Part shown: one piece after another, positions 51,144-60,492 of the stretch
How the letters are laid out: each line of letters begins with the position of its first letter
How positions within the stretch are numbered: position 1 is the stretch's first letter
NCBI RefSeq assembly: GCF_016427605.1
Contig: NZ_JAELXQ010000007.1
Location: forward strand, 1 to 64,000
Length of the DNA: 64,000 nucleotides
Origin: Ochrobactrum sp. Q0168
Lineage (GTDB): Bacteria; Pseudomonadota; Alphaproteobacteria; Rhizobiales; Rhizobiaceae
Direction: 5' to 3'
The notes under the pieces: generated by a model
The model's database searches: none
Told to the model about the DNA's origin: nothing
What the model saw: the letters and a program-made list of their open reading frames with translations, nothing else
Position numbers and translations under genes: made by a program

Positions 51144-52733
51144 CTATTTCAGCGAGGACGCGAGCAACATGCCGGAGCCGCCTCCCAATCCTGGACCCGG
51201 ATGGGTCGACGCGCCAATATGATAAAGACCGGGCACGTGGGTGCGGTGATTGACCGACGACTTGAAGGGACGCCAGATGAAAAACTGATCGACGCCGCAG
51301 AACCCTCCATAGGGGTCGCCACCGACGAGGTTCATATTCATTGCCTCAAGATCTGGTGGTGAATAAGACTTGCGGGCGATGATGGTCTCGGCAAAGCCCT
51401 CGATATGCTGAGCGAGGATACGCTCGACACGGTCGGCATAGTGTTCGCGCAGTTCGTCGGTCCAGCGGCCATCGGCAGGCGTGGCGAGTTCTCCGGCAGC
51501 GTCGCCTTCGATATGTCGCGGGGCTTCCGGCAATTGCAGCCAGAGGATCGCCTGGCCTTCCGGCGCGCGCGACGGGTCGAGTGCGGTCGGCTGGCCGACA
51601 CAGACGGTCGGGACCGCTGGCAACATGCCACGGTCGCACTCGTTGGCCGCGCGAGAAACACCGTTAAGGCCCGGCGTGAGGTGCAAAAGCGCCACTTTCG
51701 ACAGATTCTCGCCGCCCTTCCAGCGCGGCGGCGACTTGAGCGCGTAGTGTATCTGCATGTCGCCCTTGCCATAGCGATAGGTCCGCAGCCCATCCGCTAC
51801 GGCTGAGGGCAATGGCCTGCTAGAATTTTTCAGAAGGCGGCCATAAAGCTGGTTGGGCGTGACCGAGGCGATGACGCCTTTGCTCGCCTGCAGCACTTCG
51901 CCATCGGCAAGCTGAACACCTGTGGCCTGTCCGTTGGGGCCTTCTATTATAGCCTCCACATCCGCTCCGGTGCGGATGGTGCCGCCCTGATCCGTAATGA
52001 GTTGCGCAAACGCCTTGACCAGATTTTCGGCGCCGCCTTTGACAATCGGGCAACCCGCCAGTTCGATGGCAAAACCGATGACCCGGAGCATTGCCGCAGA
52101 ATAAGTGCTCTCGGGATTGAGTCCGCAATGGAGCACCCAAGGGGCAAAGAGCCCGCGCATCACATCGGACCGATAGGTGGTTTCGAGATGATGGCGACCG
52201 TTGACAAGTGCCTCGCCGAACCACGCGGCGAGATTGCGGAGCCCACGATTCCATGCCTCCTTCAGCACGGTTTTTAAAATGCCACCGGACCAGAGCGAAC
52301 CGCCGAGCAGGGAGAACATGAAGGGAGCGTCGGCACCCATCCGGTCCATCTCGCGGGCGAAGGCCTGACCGTCGCCCTCGGCGAGCGCGTCGAAGGCTGC
52401 AATGTTGGCTTTACGGTCTTTGGACAGAATTGCATGTCGCCCGTCGGCCAGTACGACGCCGGTGGGCAGGTCTGCATGGGCGAATTCGAGGCCGCGCGCC
52501 TCGAGATCCTTGCCGAGTGCGCCATAGGCGGGCGAGGTCAGGAATAGAACCATGGTCGTTGCCATGACGTCATGGCGGAAGCCCGGTGCAGTGATCTCTT
52601 CCGTGCGCAGGCAGCCGCCAAGCCGATCACTGCGTTCGAGCAGCAAGACCTTTTTGCCCTTTTTGCCAAGCATGGCAGCCGCTACCAGTGCGTTTATGCC
52701 GCTGCCAACCACGATATAGTCGTGTGCCGTCAT
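51144..52733 (-). CDS. PYROXD2/phytoene desaturase-like FAD oxidoreductase (paralogue 1)
   Basis: A 529-residue flavoprotein of the CrtI/PYROXD2-like group. The N-terminus has the dinucleotide-binding motif VVGSGINALVAAAMLGKKGKKVLLLERSDRLGG, and the C-terminus the GASTHPGPGLGGGSGMLLA FAD-closing segment. GGGGAG precedes the ATG. A homologue of matching length is encoded divergently at 53091. Such proteins are seldom characterised; carotenoid desaturation is unlikely since no crtB or crtE is nearby. It is upstream of and co-directional with the peptide-type transporter, suggesting oxidation of an imported solute. Confidence 0.85.
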   Translation of the reverse strand: MTAHDYIVVGSGINALVAAAMLGKKGKKVLLLERSDRLGGCLRTEEITAPGFRHDVMATTMVLFLTSPAYGALGKDLEARGLEFAHADLPTGVVLADGRHAILSKDRKANIAAFDALAEGDGQAFAREMDRMGADAPFMFSLLGGSLWSGGILKTVLKEAWNRGLRNLAAWFGEALVNGRHHLETTYRSDVMRGLFAPWVLHCGLNPESTYSAAMLRVIGFAIELAGCPIVKGGAENLVKAFAQLITDQGGTIRTGADVEAIIEGPNGQATGVQLADGEVLQASKGVIASVTPNQLYGRLLKNSSRPLPSAVADGLRTYRYGKGDMQIHYALKSPPRWKGGENLSKVALLHLTPGLNGVSRAANECDRGMLPAVPTVCVGQPTALDPSRAPEGQAILWLQLPEAPRHIEGDAAGELATPADGRWTDELREHYADRVERILAQHIEGFAETIIARKSYSPPDLEAMNMNLVGGDPYGGFCGVDQFFIWRPFKSSVNHRTHVPGLYHIGASTHPGPGLGGGSGMLLASSLK

Positions 52734-53090
52734 CGTGTCGTCGCTCCCCTTATAATTGGCCGATGGGCAGTCCTGCGCTGGCCCTATGCCGATTACTTTG
52801 TCTCCAGTGCTAGCACGCGCTTCGGCGAGCCTGTTCTACCAAGGCCAACAGAGAATCTTGCGACATCATATCCCCCCTCATCTGCTTCTTAAAAAAGCTT
52901 GATATGAATTTTCTTGAAGCTTAAAAGATATCATATGTGATTGCAATGAAATGCCTTTCTTAAGGGTGAACTTTCTAACGTATCGGGCCTTCAATAGTTG
53001 CGGTGAATCTTGGTCTGATTTTGTGAGATCAGAAGCTCCGCCAACGTCGACCTGCGCCGTTATATGCATTCGAAAATAATGGGGGCCTGA
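52734..53090. other. Divergent promoter region between the two PYROXD2-like genes
   Basis: This 357-bp gap contains no credible gene. It is AT-rich near 52890-52940, where two AAGCTT sites occur about 20 bp apart, and has a 6-bp-arm dyad at 53014-53033. Both oxidoreductase genes start outward from it, so it should hold their promoters. Confidence 0.5.
53014..53033. promoter_or_regulatory. Possible operator dyad
   Basis: TCTGAT-TTTGTGAG-ATCAGA forms 6-bp arms around an 8-base centre, 58 bp upstream of the plus-strand oxidoreductase start. Function is inferred only from position. Confidence 0.3.
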
Positions 53091-54683
53091 ATGAGTGGAC
53101 ATGACAATGAGTTCGATGCTGTCGTCGTCGGTGCGGGGCATAATGGCCTTGCTGCCGCAGTGCATCTGGCGGCAAAAGGCTGGCGGGTTGCTATTGTCGA
53201 AGCGGCATCGTCTCCCGGCGGCGCAGTCAAGACCCTGGAGTTGACGGAGCCGGGCTTCCGTCATGACTGGGCTGCCATGAACCTGTCCATGTTTGCGGGA
53301 TCAGCTTTTCACGCAACCTATGCCGCCGAACTTGCTGCCCAGGGTCTCGAATTCGTACCGGCACAAAATTGCTTTGCGAGTGTCTTTCGCGACGGCACTC
53401 ATCTTGGCGTATCCAGCGACGTGACGGTAACCAAAGTAGGGATTGCAGAACTGTCGCCGGTCGACGCCGAAGCGTGGGCAACGATGCTGTCTGATTTCGA
53501 GCGCAATGCGCCACATATCTTCGGCCTGCTGGGCTCGCCGATGCCTTCATTTGCCGCAGCAAAGACGGCGTGGAAGGCTTATCGTGCGCTCGGCGTGGAT
53601 AATCTCTGGCGCATCGCGCAGCTTCTGCTGGCGACGCCACGTGATTTTCTTGACGCCAATTTCGAAAGTCCCAAACTCAAAGCTATGATGGCCGCTTGGG
53701 GTCTGCATCTTGATTTTGCGCCTGACGTTGCAGGCGGAGCGCTGTTTCCCTATCTCGAATCCATGGCCAATCAGGCGTTCGGCATGGTTATTGGCAAGGG
53801 AGGCGCAGATACGATCATTCGCGCGATGGTGGAACTCCTGCGGGAGAAGGGTGGACAACTCATTCTTGGCCAGCGTGTCGAAAAGATCAATCTCGATAAC
53901 GCCGGAAGGGCAACGGGCGTGGTTCTGTCCGATGGACGCACGTTGAACGCGAAACGGGCGGTGATCGCCAATCTCAATCCCAAAGTGCTGTTTGGCACGG
54001 ACATGCTTCCTCAGTCGGTTATCCCGTCAAAAGTTCAGAAGGCAACAAAGGCTTTTCGTGCCGGACCTGGCACGATGATGATCCATCTAGCTCTGGATGA
54101 GTTGCCGAACTGGACTGCGGGCGCAGAACTCAAGCGTTTCGCTTATGTCCATATTGCCCCGGACCTTGCCATGATGGCGCGGGTTTACGCGGAAGCGATG
54201 GATGGATTGTTGCCCGAAGAACCGGCGCTTGTGGTTGGCCAGCCCACAGCTATTGATCCATCGCGTGCACCGGAAGGCAAGCATGTTCTATGGGTACAGG
54301 TGCGTGTCCTCCCGGCAGAGATCAAGGGCGACGCGGCCAATGAGATTGCGGGGAGGGATTGGAACCGTGTGAAGGATGCCTATGCCGATAGGGTCATCGG
54401 CATTCTCGAGCGCTATGCACCCGGGATTGGCGGTATGATCCGGGCTCGCTCGGTCTATTCTCCCGCAGACCTTGAGCATGAGAATGCCAACCTTATCGGT
54501 GGTGATAATCTCAGCGGCTCACATCATCTTGACCAAAACTTCCTGTTCCGCCCCATCGCAGGCTATTCGCGCTATAAAACACCTGTCCGCTCCCTTTATA
54601 TGTGCGGCGCCTCCACTTGGCCCGGTGCCGGCACCGGTGCCGGCTCGGGCTTCATGCTTGCAAAGATGCTCGCCGGAAACTGA
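53091..54683 (+). CDS. PYROXD2/phytoene desaturase-like FAD oxidoreductase (paralogue 2)
   Basis: A 530-residue paralogue of the protein at 51144. The FAD-binding start VVVGAGHNGLAAAVHLAAKGWRVAIVEA, the ending CGASTWPGAGTGAGSGFMLAKML and the internal YSPADLEHENANLIGGD align with YSPPDLEAMNMNLVGGD and the C-terminus of its neighbour. The two may act as a heterodimer or on related substrates. It is convergent with, and only 36 bp from, the FAD oxidoreductase gene at 54720. Confidence 0.86.
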   Translation: MSGHDNEFDAVVVGAGHNGLAAAVHLAAKGWRVAIVEAASSPGGAVKTLELTEPGFRHDWAAMNLSMFAGSAFHATYAAELAAQGLEFVPAQNCFASVFRDGTHLGVSSDVTVTKVGIAELSPVDAEAWATMLSDFERNAPHIFGLLGSPMPSFAAAKTAWKAYRALGVDNLWRIAQLLLATPRDFLDANFESPKLKAMMAAWGLHLDFAPDVAGGALFPYLESMANQAFGMVIGKGGADTIIRAMVELLREKGGQLILGQRVEKINLDNAGRATGVVLSDGRTLNAKRAVIANLNPKVLFGTDMLPQSVIPSKVQKATKAFRAGPGTMMIHLALDELPNWTAGAELKRFAYVHIAPDLAMMARVYAEAMDGLLPEEPALVVGQPTAIDPSRAPEGKHVLWVQVRVLPAEIKGDAANEIAGRDWNRVKDAYADRVIGILERYAPGIGGMIRARSVYSPADLEHENANLIGGDNLSGSHHLDQNFLFRPIAGYSRYKTPVRSLYMCGASTWPGAGTGAGSGFMLAKMLAGN

Positions 54684-54719
54684 TAGGTGGAGGGAGTTAG
54701 GTTCCAACTCCCAATGCGA

Positions 54720-56030
54720 CTATTTGGAGTATCGCGCCAATGCGAACTGTTTTATTGGCCAGGATGGCTGGCGCAATTCTACCAAATCCGCGACGATGCG
54801 AGCCATGCCTGGGCCTATGCCAAAGCCATGACCGCTCATTCCTGTGGCAATCGTAAGCCCGCTGATGTTGGCTTGATCTACGACGGGCAACACGTCGGGC
54901 ATGGTGTCGATCATGCCAGCCCAACTTCGTATAATGCGCGGCGTTCCGATTTTCGGGAATGCCGCGGCGAATTGCTTGAGAACCCGGCCAAGTTCTTTCT
55001 GATTAGGCTTCGGATCTAGCATGCGGCACCTTTCGAACGGTGTTTCGTCGGTTTTCGACCAGCGCCGGGGCGTTCGCCATGCATCTGGATAATTCTGCGG
55101 AGCGGAAAGCCGGAAACGTGTGCTTGTGAAATCTTCACGCAGCTGCGGAATGTAAGCTGAAAAGTTTTTGAAGGCATCCGGGCCGATGAAGAAATCATGT
55201 GTAGACCACGGTGTTAGTGTGTAGCCCGCGTCCGCGCGTCGGCGCAAGGCGATACGATCATCGGCGGCAGCGGCATCATGCGGCGAGTGTGCTAGTTCTA
55301 TTTGCAGGGCCGAAGATAGAACAGACAGTTGGGGAATGTGAATATCATGCCGTTTCAGAAACAGGGCGCTCCAAACGCCTGCCGCAACGACCACTCGTTC
55401 GCATTTCACATAACCGCTCTCAGTGGCGACACCTTGAATGTGATTGCCTGTAATCTCCAATGTGCGAATGGCACAGTTTTCGCGAATGATGACACCGTCT
55501 TCTGCGGCTGCCCGAGCGAGTGTCGGAACCGCAATGAACGGTTCAGCCATGGCGTCGGACGGTGTGGTCATACCGCCAATCCAGCCTCTACCTTGAGGTA
55601 TCATCGCCCCAATTTCGCGTTGAGATAACATGCGCGTATCGACGCCGTATTGGCGTGCACCGTCAAGCCATTGCGCGAATTTTTCGAGCTTGGCTTTGTT
55701 GCGTGCGAGATAAGTAATGCCTTGCTGGCGAAAGCCGATTTTTTCCAGAATCTTTTCGTTCAAGCCTTTCCAGAGATGGATTGTGTCCATCATAATGGGC
55801 AGTTCCGCATAATCGCGGCCTTGCTGACGGATCCATCCCCAGTTCCGGCTCGATTGCTCGCCAGCGATACGGCCTTTCTCGCAGACGAGGACCTTCAGTC
55901 CACGTTTATGCAGTTCCCAGGCCGTCAGAACTCCGATGATACCACCGCCGATGATCGTTACGTCAACAACATCCGGAAGAGGGCCATCGAATTGTGGAGT
56001 ATTATCAAGATTAATAGGAAATGCAGACAT
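54720..56030 (-). CDS. FAD-dependent oxidoreductase, DAO family (D-amino-acid/opine oxidase-like)
   Basis: A 436-residue flavoprotein. DVTIIGGGIIGVLTAWELHKRG (about residues 24-45) binds FAD; EQSSRNWGWIRQQGRD is a signature of one DAO subgroup that includes opine and D-amino-acid oxidoreductases. The C-terminal IIRSWAGMIDTMPDVLPVV and ATGMSGHGFGIGPGMARIVADLV complete the site. It follows the next flavoprotein gene by 6 bp on the same strand, so the two are co-expressed. The substrate is probably a D-amino, imino or N-substituted amino acid carried by the ABC transporter upstream. Confidence 0.86.
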   Translation of the reverse strand: MSAFPINLDNTPQFDGPLPDVVDVTIIGGGIIGVLTAWELHKRGLKVLVCEKGRIAGEQSSRNWGWIRQQGRDYAELPIMMDTIHLWKGLNEKILEKIGFRQQGITYLARNKAKLEKFAQWLDGARQYGVDTRMLSQREIGAMIPQGRGWIGGMTTPSDAMAEPFIAVPTLARAAAEDGVIIRENCAIRTLEITGNHIQGVATESGYVKCERVVVAAGVWSALFLKRHDIHIPQLSVLSSALQIELAHSPHDAAAADDRIALRRRADAGYTLTPWSTHDFFIGPDAFKNFSAYIPQLREDFTSTRFRLSAPQNYPDAWRTPRRWSKTDETPFERCRMLDPKPNQKELGRVLKQFAAAFPKIGTPRIIRSWAGMIDTMPDVLPVVDQANISGLTIATGMSGHGFGIGPGMARIVADLVELRQPSWPIKQFALARYSK

Positions 56031-56036
56031 CGGATT

Positions 56037-57308
56037 TCAGAATCTCGTGGGACTATAAGGTGCTAAATTGATAGGAGGCGTACGTTCGCCGACCAGATCA
56101 GCAACAAGCTGGGCGGTTATAGCGGAGAGGGTTACCCCCAGATGCCCATGTCCGAACGCATAGATTACATCGCGGCATTTATGCGCTCGGCCAATCACTG
56201 GCAATGTGTCAGGCGTTGAGGGTCTGTGTCCCATCCATTCGGATGTCGGGCTCCAGTCCTTGAGCGCTGGTACGACTTGAACAGCCTTTGGTAGTAGAGC
56301 ACGAATGCGCTTGTAATTTGGTGGTGCTTTCAGCCCTGCCAGTTCGTCGCCACTTATCAGGCGCAAACCGTCATGCATTGGAGACAAAACAAAGCCTTTG
56401 CCAGGAATGACGACTGGACCACGTAACAATGACTGAGACCCTTCACCGAAGCTGATGTGGTATCCGCGTTCGCTTTCAAGAGAAATCCTGTCTCCCAGCT
56501 GCTTTGTGAACATGATGGACCATGCCCCCGTTGCGATAACGAGACGGTCATAGCGTCGTTCTCCATACAGAGAATAGAGCGCGACACCACCCTTTTCTAA
56601 AGGTCCTACAGAGCTGATATGCTCGCGAACGAAGTTCGCACCATAGGTTTGTGCAGCGTCTAGGTAGATGCGAGCCAGTTTCTTCGGAAAGCGGACATTT
56701 CCTGCTTTTGGCTGATAGAGGCCCTTAAAACACGAAGTGGGATTGAGCGCCGGTTCAAGATCCAGAAGCGAGGACTGGCTGAGGATTTCGTGGCATACGC
56801 CATGACGTGCCATAAGCTGGCGTTCAAGCGCGGAGCTTTGAAAGTCTCTGGCACTGTCATAGACTTTCAGCCACCCTTCTTGCGTGATCATGTCCTTGGC
56901 TGTAGCAATCGCGGTGAGCTCTTGATGGGCTATCAGCGCTTGCGAAACGAGTGGATGCATTGCTGCAGCTATGCGGTCAACCGCTGCTGTTGTGCCTGCC
57001 GCGATGAAGCGCTTTATCCAAGCCAGCGCTTTTGGGGTATGATGAAGACGCAAGACCGCCGGAGAGTTGCGGTTGAATATATAGGTTGGAAGAGACCTGA
57101 CCACGGTAGGTGTCGCGGTTGGGGTGATCGAACCTGTGACGATAGCGCCTGCATTGCCATAGGAGGTTCCCGCGCCTGGTTCCTCATCGCCAAAGACTGT
57201 GACGCTATGACCTTCTTTGGCAAGAGTGAGCGCGGCGCTACAACCGACAATTCCTGCACCGATAATGGCAACAGAAAGTCGTTCACCGTTTTGCTGACGA
57301 TGCTGCAT
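56037..57308 (-). CDS. D-amino acid dehydrogenase-like FAD oxidoreductase
   Basis: A 423-residue DadA-like flavoprotein. VAIIGAGIVGCSAALTLAKEGHSVTVFGDEEPG and GTSYGNAGAIVTGSITPTATP at the N-terminus, and WMGHRPSTPDTLPVIGRA plus GHGHLGVTLSAITAQLVADLV at the end, match D-amino-acid dehydrogenases that pass electrons to the quinone pool. It lies 139 bp after the ABC ATPase gene, with a palindromic repeat between. The pairing with a second DAO-type enzyme (54720) and with RidA nearby fits amino-acid deamination through reactive imines. Confidence 0.88.
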   Translation of the reverse strand: MQHRQQNGERLSVAIIGAGIVGCSAALTLAKEGHSVTVFGDEEPGAGTSYGNAGAIVTGSITPTATPTVVRSLPTYIFNRNSPAVLRLHHTPKALAWIKRFIAAGTTAAVDRIAAAMHPLVSQALIAHQELTAIATAKDMITQEGWLKVYDSARDFQSSALERQLMARHGVCHEILSQSSLLDLEPALNPTSCFKGLYQPKAGNVRFPKKLARIYLDAAQTYGANFVREHISSVGPLEKGGVALYSLYGERRYDRLVIATGAWSIMFTKQLGDRISLESERGYHISFGEGSQSLLRGPVVIPGKGFVLSPMHDGLRLISGDELAGLKAPPNYKRIRALLPKAVQVVPALKDWSPTSEWMGHRPSTPDTLPVIGRAHKCRDVIYAFGHGHLGVTLSAITAQLVADLVGERTPPINLAPYSPTRF

Positions 57309-57337
57309 GAGTATCGATCGATCCCAATTGTGCGATT

Positions 57338-57438
57338 AGAGCGCATCCCGAAAAGTGTGAAACGGTTTTCGGAAAAGATGCGCGTTAAAACAATGGATTA
57401 GAGCGCCGATCTGATCCAATCAGATCGAAACGCGCTCT
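57338..57438 (+). repeat. Rhizobiales palindromic repeat, full 101-bp copy
   Basis: Begins AGAGCGCATCCCGAAAAGTG and ends CAGATCGAAACGCGCTCT. Two parts are visible: a first arm with GTGAAACGGTTTTCGG and GCGCGTTAAAAC, and a second, self-complementary arm centred on GATCTGAT-CCA-ATCAGATC. It lies between the ABC ATPase and DadA-like genes. The best preserved copy in the window. Confidence 0.88.
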
Positions 57439-57447
57439 GGAGCCGCG

Positions 57448-58179
57448 TCAGTGGTGGAGAACTTTGCTCAGAAAATCGCGCGTACGTTCGTTCTTCGGGT
57501 TTTTGAAGAAGCTTTCCGGTTCGCCGCTTTCAATAATCGAGCCACGATCCATGAACACGACGCGGTCGGCAACGCTTCGCGCGAAACCCATTTCATGGGT
57601 GACGACCATCATTGTCATGCCTTCTTTGGCAAGGCTGACCATGACATCCAGCACTTCATTGATCATTTCGGGATCAAGCGCGGACGTGGGCTCGTCAAAC
57701 AGCATTATCCGCGGCTGCATGCAAAGCGAGCGCGCAATGGCGACACGCTGCTGTTGGCCGCCCGACAGCTGGCTTGGATAATTGTTCATGCGATCAGCGA
57801 GACCCACTTTAGCAAGCAGCTCCTTGCCGCGTTTCTCTGCTTCAGCTTTTGATAATCCGCGCACATGAATGGGAGCGAGGGTTACATTCTCCAGCGCCGT
57901 TTTATGGGGGTACAGATTGAATTGCTGGAAGACGAACCCGACTTCCATGCGCAACTCGCGCAGGGCTGCCGCTTTGGCGCTCAGATCAATGCTGTCCACA
58001 ACAAGCTTTCCAGATTGAAAAGCCTCCAGTCCATTGACACATCGGATCAGAGTGCTCTTGCCGGATCCGGAAGGCCCGCAAACCACGACAACTTCGCCTT
58101 TGCTGACTTTCAGATCGATATTGTTGAGCACATGAAGCGTGCTGCCGAACCATTTGTTCAGACCCTGAAATTCAATCAT
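57448..58179 (-). CDS. Polar amino acid ABC transporter ATP-binding protein (right-hand system)
   Basis: A 243-residue GlnQ/HisP-type ATPase. Walker [17 protein letters not shown]-loop [14 protein letters not shown], signature [15 protein letters not shown], Walker [16 protein letters not shown] and switch VTHEMGFA are intact. Thirteen bases separate it from the permease gene upstream. It energises the transporter of this amino-acid block. Confidence 0.93.
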   Translation of the reverse strand: MIEFQGLNKWFGSTLHVLNNIDLKVSKGEVVVVCGPSGSGKSTLIRCVNGLEAFQSGKLVVDSIDLSAKAAALRELRMEVGFVFQQFNLYPHKTALENVTLAPIHVRGLSKAEAEKRGKELLAKVGLADRMNNYPSQLSGGQQQRVAIARSLCMQPRIMLFDEPTSALDPEMINEVLDVMVSLAKEGMTMMVVTHEMGFARSVADRVVFMDRGSIIESGEPESFFKNPKNERTRDFLSKVLHH

Positions 58180-58192
58180 TAGACCTGTCCAG

Positions 58193-58855
58193 TTACAAAA
58201 TAGGAGATTGCGTGCCGCGTTCGATGCGACGTGAAAGATAGATCATCGGATAGCAGACGATAAAGTAACCGATGCCGACGACGCCGAACACCAGCAGACC
58301 GTTCGGAATATTTTGCACGATCATCCAACCGGAACGTGTGAGGTCCATGATCCCGATTGCGGAAACCACGGAGGAATCTTTAACCAGCAGGATGAATTGT
58401 CCAACCAAAGAAGGACGGACAATCCGCAGAGCCTGCGGCATGACGATTAGCCGAAGCTGTTGCGCATAGGTGAAACCTGAGGCAATCGCCGCTTCGGTCT
58501 GTCCGCGCGGAACCGCTTTGATTCCAGAGGCGACGATTTCACCGATAAAGCATGCTGACAGATTGGAAAGTGCTATCACGCCCGCATTGAATGCAGAGAG
58601 TTCAATCCCAATGGTTGGCAGAATGAAGAAGCAGATGAAAACCTGCACCAGGAATGGCGTACCGCGAAACAGATCGATATAGAACCCGGTTATCGCTGAT
58701 AACCATCGATTGCCGCTGCCGCGGAGCACCCCGAAGATCAGTCCAATCACCATCCCGATGATGAGCGAAAGGAGTGACAGCGCAATAGTCATACCGAGGC
58801 CCTTCAATAGGACGGGCCAGAAATTCCACAAGCGTTCGACTTGAAACCAAAGCAT
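58193..58855 (-). CDS. Polar amino acid ABC transporter permease (right-hand system, second)
   Basis: A 220-residue HisM-type permease with the coupling loop [34 protein letters not shown] and typical N-terminal [16 protein letters not shown] segment. It follows the other permease by 11 bp. The two probably form a heterodimer. Confidence 0.92.
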   Translation of the reverse strand: MLWFQVERLWNFWPVLLKGLGMTIALSLLSLIIGMVIGLIFGVLRGSGNRWLSAITGFYIDLFRGTPFLVQVFICFFILPTIGIELSAFNAGVIALSNLSACFIGEIVASGIKAVPRGQTEAAIASGFTYAQQLRLIVMPQALRIVRPSLVGQFILLVKDSSVVSAIGIMDLTRSGWMIVQNIPNGLLVFGVVGIGYFIVCYPMIYLSRRIERGTQSPIL

Positions 58856-58866
58856 GTGCGCCTCCT

Positions 58867-59532
58867 TTAGCGTTCCGGCATGCGGTTGAAACGCGACCAG
58901 GTGCCTGCCATCGTCTTGAGCAGATAATAGATCAGCAGGAAGCCCGCGGCCGTTGCTGCAAGCCCTTCAACGGGCATGAAGCGATCAAGCGCGATCTGCT
59001 GTCCGACGCGGGTAAGTTCAACGACGGAAATCAGCGAAAGGAGGGACGAGTCCTTCACAAGCACGATTGCCTGTCCGATCATCGGCGAAATTGTCGGACG
59101 CACTGCCTGCGGAAGAACGATAAGGCGCATGCGCTGTAGATAGGTGAAGCCGGAGCTCAAGGCCGCTTCGAACTGGCCGCGCGGAATGGAAAGAATGCCC
59201 GAGCGAATGATTTCAGCAACGTATGCACCGGAATTAATTGAAAGAGCTATAATGCCGATGACCATTTCCGGCAGGATGACACCAAGCCGCGGCAGGCCGA
59301 AATAGAGAAAATAGAGTTGCGCGAGCAGAGGCGTTGCGCGGATAAGATCAATATAGGCAATGCCGACCCTACGCAGCCAGCGGGAAGGCTGGATGCTCAG
59401 CGCACAAGCAACTATGCCTAGGACCATAGCGCCGGTGAAACCGGCGGCCGACAACATCAATGTATTCAGAAAGCCTTGCCAGAGATCTGGCAGGTATTCT
59501 GAAATGATCCGTATGTTCAGATTGCCAAACAT
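58867..59532 (-). CDS. Polar amino acid ABC transporter permease (right-hand system, first)
   Basis: A 221-residue permease with DLWQGFLNTLMLSAAGF near the start and the coupling loop PRGQFEAALSSGFTYLQRMRLIVLPQAVRPTISP. It is the first gene after the binding protein and is separated from it by a perfect 10-bp-stem hairpin. Confidence 0.92.
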   Translation of the reverse strand: MFGNLNIRIISEYLPDLWQGFLNTLMLSAAGFTGAMVLGIVACALSIQPSRWLRRVGIAYIDLIRATPLLAQLYFLYFGLPRLGVILPEMVIGIIALSINSGAYVAEIIRSGILSIPRGQFEAALSSGFTYLQRMRLIVLPQAVRPTISPMIGQAIVLVKDSSLLSLISVVELTRVGQQIALDRFMPVEGLAATAAGFLLIYYLLKTMAGTWSRFNRMPER

Positions 59533-59561
59533 GTCTCACCGATTGGATTCAATTTCTTATC

Positions 59562-59592
59562 AAAGGTGCGGAACGGTGCGCCCCGCACCTTT
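59562..59592 (-). other. Hairpin between binding-protein and permease genes
   Basis: AAAGGTGCGG and CCGCACCTTT form a perfect 10-bp stem around an 11-base loop, starting 7 bp beyond the binding-protein stop and 29 bp before the permease start. It is the strongest member of the set of hairpins that follow binding-protein genes in this window. Confidence 0.75.
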
Positions 59593-59599
59593 GCGGGTA

Positions 59600-60409
59600 T
59601 TAGTGGTCGGCCTGCCACTTGTTTGAATTGACCCAATAATCCATGTTTTGTTTCAGGCGACCGTCGAGCGTCACATTATCAAGAAACAGGTTCGTCCAGA
59701 TCATCAGGTCCTGAGAGTCATAACGCACCGCATATGCAAGTGGCTCGGCGCTGAGCATCTCGGGGAATACTTCGAAAGTCCCTTCAGGATAGTTCTGAAC
59801 CTGGGCGGCGACCGCCGTATTGTCATTGACGCCGCACTGAGCTTGACCGGATGCAACGGCATCCAGAACAACCGTACCACCACCCTTGAATGCCTTCACG
59901 GTCGCTTCAGGAAAGTATTTCGGCATGTTCTTTTCTGCAGTAGATCCGAGAATAACAGCGACCGTCGTTCCAGGTTTCTTGCAGTCTTCCACGCTCTTGA
60001 AATCGCCGCCTGCAGCAGTGAAAGCGACAGTGCCCACGTGAATCCATGGCTTGGTAAAGGCAACCTTGGTTGCACGGCTCATGGTGGCGGTCATGTCTGC
60101 CGCCAGTATGTCTGCTTTACCGGAAAGGAGCGCCGGAATGAGGCCATCCCAGTCGAAATCAAGATAGGTTACCTTGACACCCATTTCCTTGGCCATCAGT
60201 TCGGTTAACTCAATGGCGCTTCCCGTGCGCTTGCCATTTCGGTCCATGAAAGAATAGGGCGGGCCTTGCGTCTGTACCGCAACGCGCAGTTCGCCACGGG
60301 CGAGAATATCGTCAAGTGTTCCCGCGTGTGCCGTCGTGGTCTGCGCAGCAGTTCCCATAAGCGCAAGAAACATTGCAGACGCCATGAGCGCATTGATTTT
60401 CTTCAACAT
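59600..60409 (-). CDS. Amino acid ABC transporter substrate-binding protein (right-hand system)
   Basis: A 269-residue SBP family 3 protein with a signal peptide (residues 1-29 or so, ending in AHA). LRVAVQTQGPPYSFMDRNGKRTGSAIELTELMAKEMGVKVTY is the canonical first lobe; the DWDGLIPALLSGKADILAADMTATMSRATKVAFTKPW region and the V-A-R-G-like arginine segment (MTATMSRATK) supply the alpha-carboxylate contact. So the ligand is probably a true amino acid or close analogue. It heads the transporter set and is 83 bp after the Lrp gene. Confidence 0.92.
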   Translation of the reverse strand: MLKKINALMASAMFLALMGTAAQTTTAHAGTLDDILARGELRVAVQTQGPPYSFMDRNGKRTGSAIELTELMAKEMGVKVTYLDFDWDGLIPALLSGKADILAADMTATMSRATKVAFTKPWIHVGTVAFTAAGGDFKSVEDCKKPGTTVAVILGSTAEKNMPKYFPEATVKAFKGGGTVVLDAVASGQAQCGVNDNTAVAAQVQNYPEGTFEVFPEMLSAEPLAYAVRYDSQDLMIWTNLFLDNVTLDGRLKQNMDYWVNSNKWQADH

Positions 60410-60492
60410 TTTGTTTCAGTTCTCCCTCGTTAGGCAATAGTCGATCGTCTCCGCGCAAAGCGGTTAGTTAGAACAGTCATTTTGGTGGCGGG

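Noticed and set aside
52878-53264. 128-codon open frame on the minus strand in the divergent promoter
   Set aside because: Starts inside the plus-strand oxidoreductase gene and crosses the promoter region; the product is unlike any family.
51144-54683. Carotenoid desaturase pair
   Set aside because: CrtI-like fold, but no phytoene synthase or other carotenoid genes nearby; PYROXD2-like assignment preferred.
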